DNA from: Sandaracinaceae bacterium
GTDB lineage: Bacteria > Myxococcota_A > Polyangia > Polyangiales > Houyiibacteriaceae
Direction: 5' to 3'
Assembly (NCBI GenBank): GCA_020633055.1
Contig: JACKEJ010000009.1
Span: forward strand, 186,001-250,000
Length of the DNA stretch: 64,000 nucleotides
A program made the translations under genes and the position numbers. The notes below the pieces were generated by a model. The model had not been told where the DNA came from. It did no database searches and saw only the letters and a program-made list of their open reading frames with translations. This document shows, one piece after another, positions 44,415-51,688 of the stretch (the stretch's first letter is position 1; the number at the start of each line of letters is the position of its first letter).

Positions 44415-45662
44415 ATGCCAGGCTACGTGCACCCCGACTTCACCGCTGTGAGAGAGACTCTGGAGCGTGTGGGCCTGCCCCCCCACGGCCCTGGGGGCCT
44501 CGCGGTGGCCGTCTACCACCGCGGCGAGTGCGTGGTGAACTACGCTGCGGGCACCCGCAATCGGCAGCTCCAGCCGTTCACCGAGGACACCCTCTGTGTG
44601 GCGATGAGCACCTCCAAAGCGGTCGTGGCGACCCTGGTGCACGTGCTGGTGGACGAGGGGCGGCTGGCCTACGACACGCCCATCGCGCGCTACTGGCCCG
44701 AGTTCGCGGGCGGTGGCAAGGGGGGCATCACGCTCCGGCACGTGCTGTCGCACGCGTCTGGGCTGTACGCCGTGGACGACGTGACGCGCAGCGCCCGCGA
44801 CCTCGAGGACTGGCAGGGGATGGTCCGCGCCATCGAGCACACCCGCGCCCGGCACGCACCGGGCACGTCGTTCGGGTACCACGCGTGGACCATGGGCTAC
44901 GTCCTGGGCGAGGTGGTCCAGCGGGTCACGGGCCTGACGCTGGCCGAGGCCCTCGAAGAGAAGCTGACGCGCCCCCTGGCTCTCGACGGCTGCTACATCG
45001 GGCTGCCTCCGCACGAGCGGGGGCGCGCGGCGGACCTCATCATGCCCGACCTCGTGAAGGCGCCCGTGCCGCGCGGGCTGTGGTCGGCCGGGTTCAAGGT
45101 GGGGGACGTGGCCTTCGGGGCGCTCGGGCTGCGCACCCGCCCCACCGAGGCGCTCGCCGCGGGCTGGCCGCGGGGTCTCGCGCACGTGGACTTCAACTCG
45201 GACGAGTTCCGCCAGGCGGCCATCCCCTCCGTGAACGGCATGTACACGGCGCACAGCCTGGCGCGCCTGTTCGCGCCCTTGGCCCAGCGCGGCGTGCTCG
45301 AGGGGGAGCGCTTCTTGAGCGAGGCCACGCTCGCCGAGGCCACGCGCGACCACGGGCGCGGGGTGGGGCTGGTGGTCCCGTTCCCCCTGCGCTTCAAGCT
45401 GGGCTACATGCGCCCCGTGAGCCTGGGGCTTCCGGTGACGGTGCTCGGCAAGCGCCGCGACCTGGGGGTGGCCAGCCCGGCCGCGTTCGGACACTTCGGC
45501 TTCGGTGGGTCCGGCGCCTGGGCCGACCCCGAGCGAGAGCTGTCCGTGGGGGTGGTCGCGAACTCGTTCTTCGGGACGCTCCCCATCGACCTGCGCACGG
45601 TGGCCCTGGCCACCGCCGCCGCGTACGCAGCGGACGCGCGCGCCACGGGACGGGGAAGGTGA
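44415..45662 (+). CDS. Serine hydrolase of the beta-lactamase/EstB family
   Basis: 415 residues, no signal peptide (MPGYVHPDFTAVRETLERVGLPPHGPGGLAVAVYHRGECVV). The nucleophile motif SxxK is STSK (65-68) within LCVAMSTSKAVVATLVHVLVDEGRL. The Tyr of the second motif is in GTSFGYHAWTMGYVLGEVVQRVTG, and the third strand region is AFGHFGFGGSGAWADPE (HxG-like). The order and the LSHASGLYAVDD segment define class C beta-lactamase-fold esterases and peptidases (EstB, LACTB-like). Esterase activity is more likely than antibiotic resistance. Divergent from the PpiD-like gene; ATG 44415 chosen as the family start. Confidence 0.88.
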   Translation: MPGYVHPDFTAVRETLERVGLPPHGPGGLAVAVYHRGECVVNYAAGTRNRQLQPFTEDTLCVAMSTSKAVVATLVHVLVDEGRLAYDTPIARYWPEFAGGGKGGITLRHVLSHASGLYAVDDVTRSARDLEDWQGMVRAIEHTRARHAPGTSFGYHAWTMGYVLGEVVQRVTGLTLAEALEEKLTRPLALDGCYIGLPPHERGRAADLIMPDLVKAPVPRGLWSAGFKVGDVAFGALGLRTRPTEALAAGWPRGLAHVDFNSDEFRQAAIPSVNGMYTAHSLARLFAPLAQRGVLEGERFLSEATLAEATRDHGRGVGLVVPFPLRFKLGYMRPVSLGLPVTVLGKRRDLGVASPAAFGHFGFGGSGAWADPERELSVGVVANSFFGTLPIDLRTVALATAAAYAADARATGRGR

Positions 45663-45743
45663 GGGCGGAACGCAGCTAGCCGTCCGAGCTTGTTGACAGC
45701 AGGGAAGAACCTGGGGTTCCGTGGCGTAATATTCCGCTGCAGC

Positions 45744-46664
45744 ATGAAAGGAGCGACCTGCGTGCCCCCCCACCACCCTCGACCGTCCTCTCGCCTTTCC
45801 CACATCGCCGCGCGACGGCTGGCGGGCTTGTTCGCGCTGTCCACGTTCTTGGGCCTGGCGGGGGCGGACCAGGTGTCCGCCCAGAGCGGGATCGTCGTGC
45901 AGCACTCGGGGCAGGGGGCCGCGCAGCAGCCAGCGCGCGATACGCGCTCGGACGGGGCGGGCCGGCAGCGCGCCCCGCTCAAGGTCTCGCTGGGGGGCGA
46001 GCTCGGCTGGCGCTACATCGCGCTGGGCCAGACGCACATCCCCCGCGACGATGACGCGTTCAGCATGGGCTTCCACGGCGCGCTGCGGCTGGACATCGGC
46101 GGGCCGCGGGGGGGGCTCTACACCTATGCCCGCTTCGATGGGTACGCGCCCACCGGCTTGCGCACCTTCCCGTGGTCGGCCCAGGCACGCGTGGGCTACT
46201 TCCGCAACGTGAACTACTGGGACGCGGGCGGTCCGCGCTCCAGCACCAGCACTCACTACACCGGCAGCAGCTGCGGCTATGCCTACTGCTACGACCACTA
46301 CGAACGGCGCACGACGTCCTGGTGGGAGCCCGCTGGCTGGGTCAACGGCCTGCGTTACTTCTACGCGGCTGGGCACATCATGGACGGAACGCGTGTGCGG
46401 CCCGGCGACACCGTCACCCAGCGTGCCGGTGCGCTCGGCCTCGGCTTCGGCATGGTGGAGACCAAGTTCTCCACCTGGTTCGCGGAGACGGAGTTCCTGT
46501 ACTTCCCGGAGCGGCAGTGGGAGAACCCGGAGCGCTCGAACTTCGGCTGGTACCTGCGGGCAGGCGCGCTTTGGGGCCCTGTGTTCGTGGACGTGACGGT
46601 GCTGCTCGACCCGGCGGTGGGCGGCGAGCTGTCGGTCGGCGCGGGGATTTGGCTGGGCAGCTGA
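45744..46664 (+). CDS. Hypothetical exported, aromatic-rich beta-type protein
   Basis: 306 residues from ATG 45744. An export signal (RRLAGLFALSTFLGLAGADQVSAQ) has a long n-region. The mature chain is rich in Tyr, Trp and Gly with alternating polar/apolar strands: VSLGGELGWRYIALGQTHI, FSMGFHGALRLDIGGPRGGLYTYARFDGYAP, SAQARVGYFRNVNYWD, LGLGFGMVETKFSTWFAETEFLYF and VGGELSVGAGIWLGS. This is the feel of a small outer-membrane barrel or barrel-like protein, and the C-terminal stretch would be its last strand. No family recognised. Convergent with the LysR gene after 6 bp. Confidence 0.65.
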   Translation: MKGATCVPPHHPRPSSRLSHIAARRLAGLFALSTFLGLAGADQVSAQSGIVVQHSGQGAAQQPARDTRSDGAGRQRAPLKVSLGGELGWRYIALGQTHIPRDDDAFSMGFHGALRLDIGGPRGGLYTYARFDGYAPTGLRTFPWSAQARVGYFRNVNYWDAGGPRSSTSTHYTGSSCGYAYCYDHYERRTTSWWEPAGWVNGLRYFYAAGHIMDGTRVRPGDTVTQRAGALGLGFGMVETKFSTWFAETEFLYFPERQWENPERSNFGWYLRAGALWGPVFVDVTVLLDPAVGGELSVGAGIWLGS

Positions 46665-46670
46665 GGGGGA

Positions 46671-47612
46671 TCAGCGGGGGCTTCGCGCCCGTTCACGCGA
46701 CCGAGGTGTGGGGGTGGCCGGTCGTGCCGCGCGCTCCAGCTGGGGCAGGTGCTCCTCCAGCGCGCGGAACACGGCGTCCACGCGGGGCACCTGCCGCAGG
46801 CCGCGCGGGCACACCAGGAACAGCTCGAGCGTGGGTCCGGCCGGGAGCCCCAGATCCAATTCCACCAGCTCGGGGTCCAGCTGCAGCACCGAGCGCGCGA
46901 GGAGCGCGACGCCCAGCCCGGCGCGCACCGCCTCGACCTGCGCGAGGTAGCCGTTGGTGCGCATGCTGGGCTCGACCTGCGCGTGTCGCCGCGCGAACGC
47001 CTCCTCGGGGGTGTCGATGCCCGGCAGGGCGAGCGCGATGAAGTCGTGCTCGGCGGGCACCTTGCTCGCGAGCTTGGGGTAGCTCTGGTGCGCGACGAAC
47101 GTGGTGGGGAGGCGCGCCACGCGCTTGACGATGAGGTCTCCGCCGCGTGGTCGGAAGAAGCGCAGCGCCAGGTCGGCCTCGCGACGGCTCAGGTCCGCGG
47201 CCAGGTCGCTGGTGAGCAGGTCCACCGTGAGCCGCGGGTGCTGGGCGCGCAGCGGGCGCAAGAGGCGGGGGATGACGTAGTGGGCCGCCAGGGCCTCCGT
47301 GAGAGCCAGCCGCACCCGGCCGCGTACCTCGGGCTCGTGCTGGCGCGCCGCGTCCAGCACGGCGCGCAGCTCCGCTTCTACGCGCTCCAGGTGGGGCAGC
47401 AGCGCCTCCGTTGCCTCCGTGGCGCGCAGGCCCGTGTGCGAGCGCTCGAACAGCGCGGTCCCCAGCACGCCTTCCAACGCCGCGATGCGCCGACTGACGG
47501 TGGACTGCTCGACGGTCAACGCCTGCGCGGCGGCTGAGAAGCTTCCCGCGCGCACCACCGCGAGGAGGAAGCGCAGGTCGTCCCAGCGCAGCGTGTCGAC
47601 GAGGTCTTGCAT
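46671..47612 (-). CDS. LysR-family transcriptional regulator
   Basis: 313 residues. N-terminal winged helix-turn-helix (WDDLRFLLAVVRAGSFSAAAQALTVEQSTVSRRIAALEGVLGTALFERSHTGLRATEAT, 10-68) is the LysR DNA-binding signature. The C-terminal part (about 95-290) is the periplasmic-binding-protein-like effector domain (RGRVRLALTEALAAHYVIPRLLRPLRAQHPRLTVDLLTSD...SRREADLALRFFRP). The DNA-binding domain is close to the SAAA..L..SQ(S/T)TVSRRI group that acts on transport and catabolic genes. The nearest genes are an exported barrel-like protein (convergent, 6 bp) and a Cys-rich lipoprotein, so the target is not obvious. It ends in an Arg/Pro-rich tail. Confidence 0.93.
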   Translation of the reverse strand: MQDLVDTLRWDDLRFLLAVVRAGSFSAAAQALTVEQSTVSRRIAALEGVLGTALFERSHTGLRATEATEALLPHLERVEAELRAVLDAARQHEPEVRGRVRLALTEALAAHYVIPRLLRPLRAQHPRLTVDLLTSDLAADLSRREADLALRFFRPRGGDLIVKRVARLPTTFVAHQSYPKLASKVPAEHDFIALALPGIDTPEEAFARRHAQVEPSMRTNGYLAQVEAVRAGLGVALLARSVLQLDPELVELDLGLPAGPTLELFLVCPRGLRQVPRVDAVFRALEEHLPQLERAARPATPTPRSRERARSPR

Positions 47613-47742
47613 GCGTGGAAGGTAGCAGCCTGTCGAAGAACCCTCCCTTCGTCTCGTCGCTGGCGCCGCGCACGGGGGTGATCCCTACGGACGCGGCGCC
47701 ACCACTTTCAACGGGTCGTTCTCAGGGTCTGCGTTCCCGTGC

Positions 47743-48897
47743 TCAGCCGCAGCGCGGGGGCTGCTCCTCGCAGCGGCGGGTGTTCGTCATGGTGCCGTCG
47801 TCGCGGCAGCGGTCGCTCTGGCACTCGTCCGAGCCGTCGCATACGGCGCCCACCGGCTTTCTGGACTCGCACAGCTCGGTGACGTCGTCGCAGTACTCGT
47901 CCACCTCGCAGTGGTACATCTCCTCGCAGGTCCCCGCTGGCAGCGCGGCGCACTGCCCGCTCACGCACACCAGTCGCGCTGGATAGTCGCAGAAGACCGT
48001 CTCGTCGTCGCACGCGTCGCCGACGAGGGTTCGCACGGTGATGTGCCTGCAGAACCGGTTCGCGCTGCTGTCCTCGACGCACAGGCTCCCGGGGGCGCAG
48101 GCCTGGCCCGGCCCGCAGGGCTCGTCGTCTGCCAGCGGTCGGGTGCACGCGCCCTCGCCGTCGTCGTCGGGATCGTCGCAGAAGAACGACGCGGCGCAGA
48201 GCGCGTAGGAGCGCTGAAGGCCCGTCTCGTCGACCGACCCGCAGGGCTCGCCCTCGCCCACGCCGGTCAAGAGCTCGAAGGCGATGCACACGTCTTCCGG
48301 GCCACCGTTGCTGCTGCAGCGCGCGAGGCCCGTGCCCTCGGGCGGGGCGCACTCGCTCGCGCTGTTGCACGGCGAGCCCACGGGCAACAGCGCCACGCAC
48401 GTCCCGGTGCACACGCTGCCCATCAGGGTCGCGTCGCAGCGGGTCCCGGCGGCGCACTCCTCGTCGAAGGTGCAGGCGTCACCCGCAGCGACGGTGCCCG
48501 CCAGCGCCTCGCGGCAGCTGGGGAAGAACTCGGGGCTCACCTCGACGCCGCAGCTGGCCGCGATGTCATCGATGCAGCGGCGACCGGCTGCAGCGTCGTA
48601 GTCGATGCGTCCGCTGTCGGCGGCCTCGATCAGGTAGTCCAGGTTGCCGAGGTCGAGCCCGATCAGCTGTGGGCAGCGCTCGACGAACGACTCGCTGAGC
48701 ATCAGCTGGGAGATCCCGCCGCTAGACCGTGCTTGTGCGCACTCGACGAGCTGCGTGCAGATGGCGTCGCCGAGCGCGGAAGGGACGTCTTCGATGGCGA
48801 GCGTCGAGGGACCCGACGAGCACCCTCCCCCGAGAGGTACGAAGAGCCCGAGGAGCAGCACCGTGGACCGAGAGCGAAAGGAGCGCGCGTGAGTCAT
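47743..48897 (-). CDS. Cys-rich surface lipoprotein
   Basis: 384 residues from ATG 48897 (MTHARSFRSRSTVLLLGLFVPLGGGC), lipobox GGGC (Cys26). An N-terminal helical half (LGDAICTQLVECAQARSS...CIDDIAASCGVEVSPEFFPSCREALAG) is followed by some 200 residues with about 30 cysteines in units such as GDACTFDEECAAGTRCDATLMGSVCTGTC, GSPCNSASECAPPEG, CDDETVFCDYPARLVCVSGQCAAL and DECQSDRCRDDG. This is the modular disulfide-rich pattern of large myxobacterial surface lipoproteins. Function unknown; adhesion or predation surface roles are guesses. Confidence 0.8.
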   Translation of the reverse strand: MTHARSFRSRSTVLLLGLFVPLGGGCSSGPSTLAIEDVPSALGDAICTQLVECAQARSSGGISQLMLSESFVERCPQLIGLDLGNLDYLIEAADSGRIDYDAAAGRRCIDDIAASCGVEVSPEFFPSCREALAGTVAAGDACTFDEECAAGTRCDATLMGSVCTGTCVALLPVGSPCNSASECAPPEGTGLARCSSNGGPEDVCIAFELLTGVGEGEPCGSVDETGLQRSYALCAASFFCDDPDDDGEGACTRPLADDEPCGPGQACAPGSLCVEDSSANRFCRHITVRTLVGDACDDETVFCDYPARLVCVSGQCAALPAGTCEEMYHCEVDEYCDDVTELCESRKPVGAVCDGSDECQSDRCRDDGTMTNTRRCEEQPPRCG

Positions 48898-49069
48898 GCT
48901 CCCGGCTTCAGCAACGCTCGTGCCACCGGGGCCGTGTCTTGTTTTCGAGGGTGATGCGCCATGCGAAGGCCGCCCGCACGGTGTCGTTCTTGCCGTGATC
49001 GGTCGCTGGCGCAAGGGTTGCGCTGGCCGCCTGGGGGTCCTCGAGACGCGCACGTGTCTGGCGCGGCGA

Positions 49070-49843
49070 CTACGCCTCCTCAGGGTGCGGTCGGGGCGCG
49101 CGCGCCTCTTCGTAGCCTCGTACCGTCGTACCGAAGAGGCGGTCGAGGTAGGCGAGGAACCCGGCGTAGTTTCCCTTCACCTTGGCGTGGTGGTAGTCGT
49201 GGTGGAGCGCGCCGTCACAGCCCGGGAGCAGGTGGGTAGGGCTGAACGGGAAATCGTACCCACAGTGCCCCTCGGCGGCCTCCCACTGACGAATCACCAC
49301 CCACAGGTAGAGCGTGAGGTAGTGCGAGCCCAGCGCCAGCGGGCCGATCAGCATCAGCCCGGCCGTGACGACGAACTCGACCGGATGCATGAGGTGGCCC
49401 GTGATGGCCCACGGCGTGTGGATGCGGTGGTGGACCACGTGCACGCGCTTCCAGAGGAAGCCGTGGTGCATGGCTCGGTGGACCCAGTAGTACAGGAAGT
49501 CGTCCAGGTAGATGAAGAACACCAGCTGGAGCAGGACCTCGAGCACCGAAGGGAGCGGCCCGCCGTGGATACCGGAATGGCGCAGGACCGGGAACGCCAG
49601 CACCGTGACGGCCAGCAGCGCGAGGTCGTTGCCGATGAACGCGACGAGCGAGCGCCGGAGGAGTCCCTCGGTCTTCGGCGGACGCCGCTGGATGCGGAAC
49701 CGACGCAGCGCGGCCGGGTCACGTGCGGCGACCCACGTCAGCGGGAGCGAAAACGCGAGGAACGCGCCCATCGAGACCAGGTTCGTGCCCAGCGCGAGCG
49801 GGAGGAAGTCGGGGTCCTGGTAGATGGCCAAGAGGGCGTCCAT
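49070..49843 (-). CDS. Sterol desaturase/fatty-acid hydroxylase superfamily membrane protein
   Basis: 257 residues from ATG 49843 (MDALLAIYQDPDFLPLALGTNLVSMGAFLAFSLPLTW). Four or five TM helices surround the three histidine boxes: FLYYWVHRAMHH (HxxxHH), VHVVHHRIH (HxxHH) and CDGALHHDYHH (HHxxHH), which ligate a di-iron centre. This is the ERG3/ERG25/alkane hydroxylase-like superfamily that oxidises lipids using O2. Sterol biosynthesis is known in some myxobacteria, but no sterol cyclase or other pathway gene is here, so the lipid substrate is open. It ends in a short Arg/Pro/Glu tail. Confidence 0.9.
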   Translation of the reverse strand: MDALLAIYQDPDFLPLALGTNLVSMGAFLAFSLPLTWVAARDPAALRRFRIQRRPPKTEGLLRRSLVAFIGNDLALLAVTVLAFPVLRHSGIHGGPLPSVLEVLLQLVFFIYLDDFLYYWVHRAMHHGFLWKRVHVVHHRIHTPWAITGHLMHPVEFVVTAGLMLIGPLALGSHYLTLYLWVVIRQWEAAEGHCGYDFPFSPTHLLPGCDGALHHDYHHAKVKGNYAGFLAYLDRLFGTTVRGYEEARAPRPHPEEA

Positions 49844-50020
49844 GCGCCCCGAGCCTGACCTGAGACATCCGGTGGCGGCAAGCGGCGTTGGATCGTGCGC
49901 TCGTTCGCCGCGGGTGCTCGCGGTCGAGGCCGGGCGTCGAGCACGACTCGGTCGCTCGTGCCTCTCGCGCTTCTCGACTGGCTGGATGACGATGTGTGCG
50001 TGCGCCACGGTGGAGTCTGC

Positions 50021-51559
50021 ATGTCCCCTCACTCCGACGCGCGACCCGGCGACCTCCGGCGTGCGCTGGTCTCACGACGCCCTGGCGCCTTTGTGGGCTG
50101 GCGTGAACGGCTGAGGCGGTACGTGATGGGTCCTGCGCTCGACCTCGCGGTCTTCCGCGTGACCGTGGCGCTGGTGATCGCCAGCAGCGGCAGCGTCCGG
50201 GTGGCCTCTACGTGGGCGGCGCTGCCCGAGGACGCGCGCGTCATCCCGGCGGGCGTGGGGTGGCTCGTCCCTCACCTGCCCATCACGCCCGCGCTCGTGC
50301 AGGCCGCGCAGGGGGTGCTGTGGGTCGCCTGCGTGACGACGACGCTCGGGGTGTGCAGCCGGCTGAGCGGCGCTCTGCTGGCGCTGTCGGCCTTCTATGT
50401 GCTGCTCGTGCCGCAGCTGGGCGGGGCGGTCTTCCACGACCACCACCTGCTGTGGTTTGCGGCGCTGCTCGCCCTCAGCCCGTGTGGCGACGCCCTCTCG
50501 ATCGACGCGTGGTGGGGTCGGCGGCGCGGGTTCCCGCGGCCGGCGAGCGGTGTCGCGCACGGTCTCGCGCTGCGTGTCGCGTGGCTGTTGGCGGGGCTCA
50601 TCTACTTGTTCCCCGTGGTGCACAAGCTGCACGCCATGGGGGTCGAGTGGGCGCTGGGCGACAACCTGCGGCACCAGCTGTGGTGGAAGTGGGCCCAGGA
50701 CCCTGGGTTGCTCCCAGCGTTTCGGATCGACCGGTACCCAGCGCTGCTGCACGCGCTCGGGTTGGTCACGCTGGGGTTCGAGCTGAGCTTCGTGGTGCTG
50801 GTCATGGTGCGTCGCACGCACGTGCTGGCCTTGGTCGCGGCGCTCGCGTTTCACGTGGGGACCCACCTGCTGATGGGCATCGACTTCCACGTGCTCTACG
50901 TGTGCTACCTGGGGTTTCTCCCGTGGAGCGAGTGGCGTGCGCGGCTCGCGGCGCGGCGTGGTCGGACGGGTGCGGTCGTCGCGGGCGCGACGGGAGAGGC
51001 CGTCCGCGACGCATCGGGAGACCTCGGCCGGGAGGCGGACGCCGCGTGTTCTGTCAGGGCGCGCCGACGTACGCTCGTGGTTGCGCTGGGAGGCGTGCTG
51101 CTCCTGTTGGGCGTGGTCGTCGCGGGCGCGCGCGGCGCGATGCAGGCCTACCCGTTCGCGTGCTATCCGACGTTCGCCTACGACCCGGGCCAGACCATGC
51201 CTGCGCTGGCCGTCGACCTGCTTCGACCCGGGCGCCCACCGCAGCGCCTGTCACCCGCGCTGTATCAAGCCCCCGGTCCGCGGGGCGTGGCCCTCGACTG
51301 GCGACTCGCCGGGGCCTACGGGGACTTCTCCGCCGAGCGGCTCAGCGCCTGGTGGCGCGACGTGAGCGAACGGGAGCCGTTGCGGGTGGAGCTCGCGCGG
51401 GCCGGGTCATGCCGCGTGCGCTTCACGCGGGTGAGGGTGTCCGTGGACCCCGATGCGCCCCCTCGCGAAGCGGCATGGTCCGAGGAGCTCCTCTTGGAGC
51501 TGCCATGCGCTCCGTTGGGATCCTGCTGCCGATTCGATCGAGAACAGGGTCCAAGGTGA
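50021..51559 (+). CDS. HTTM-domain (vitamin K-dependent carboxylase-like) membrane protein
   Basis: 512 residues from ATG 50021. Residues about 30-310 contain about eight TM helices with the horizontally transferred transmembrane (HTTM) domain pattern: ALDLAVFRVTVALVIASSGSVRVASTWAALPEDARVIPAGVGWL, ALLALSAFYVLLVPQLGGAVFHDHHLLWFAALLALSPCGDALSIDAWWG, GLIYLFPVVHKLHAMGVEWALGDNLRHQLWWKW and FHVGTHLLMGID. HTTM is related to the membrane core of gamma-glutamyl carboxylase. The C-terminal 150 residues after another TM segment are soluble and unrecognised. Bacterial members have no settled role; carboxylation is not implied. Confidence 0.8.
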   Translation: MSPHSDARPGDLRRALVSRRPGAFVGWRERLRRYVMGPALDLAVFRVTVALVIASSGSVRVASTWAALPEDARVIPAGVGWLVPHLPITPALVQAAQGVLWVACVTTTLGVCSRLSGALLALSAFYVLLVPQLGGAVFHDHHLLWFAALLALSPCGDALSIDAWWGRRRGFPRPASGVAHGLALRVAWLLAGLIYLFPVVHKLHAMGVEWALGDNLRHQLWWKWAQDPGLLPAFRIDRYPALLHALGLVTLGFELSFVVLVMVRRTHVLALVAALAFHVGTHLLMGIDFHVLYVCYLGFLPWSEWRARLAARRGRTGAVVAGATGEAVRDASGDLGREADAACSVRARRRTLVVALGGVLLLLGVVVAGARGAMQAYPFACYPTFAYDPGQTMPALAVDLLRPGRPPQRLSPALYQAPGPRGVALDWRLAGAYGDFSAERLSAWWRDVSEREPLRVELARAGSCRVRFTRVRVSVDPDAPPREAAWSEELLLELPCAPLGSCCRFDREQGPR

Positions 51560-51632
51560 CCGGGGCTGGGCTACGCTGCGGCATGGCGAAGGGACTCTCG
51601 ACCCAGTCGGCGGTCGGTAGCGAGCCACGCGA

Positions 51633-51688
51633 GACGAGGCTCCCTCGCCTTCGGCATGCCACGCTGCGGCATGCCGAAGAGCCTCGTC
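51633..51688. promoter_or_regulatory. Long inverted repeat covering a start codon
   Basis: Inner arms CTTCGGCATGCC (51649-51660) and GGCATGCCGAAG (51668-51679) pair perfectly over 12 bp around a 7-base loop. Outer arms GACGAGGCT (51633-51641) and AGCCTCGTC (51680-51688) add 9 perfect bp with a 7-base left-hand bulge. The proposed ATG (51671) of the 857-residue gene sits in the right arm, so an mRNA fold would hide it. Confidence 0.7.

Noticed and set aside
42694..44451. 585-codon plus-strand frame opposite the PpiD-like gene
   Set aside because: The minus strand encodes a clear TM anchor and parvulin domain; the plus-strand product is Ala/Gly/His-rich with no motifs.
44415..45662. Beta-lactamase resistance gene
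   Set aside because: SxxK motif and fold are shared with EstB-type esterases; no signal peptide and no resistance context.
45693..45732. TTGACA and TAATAT upstream of the exported barrel-like gene
   Set aside because: The spacer is 28 bp, far from the 16-18 bp needed for a sigma70-type promoter.
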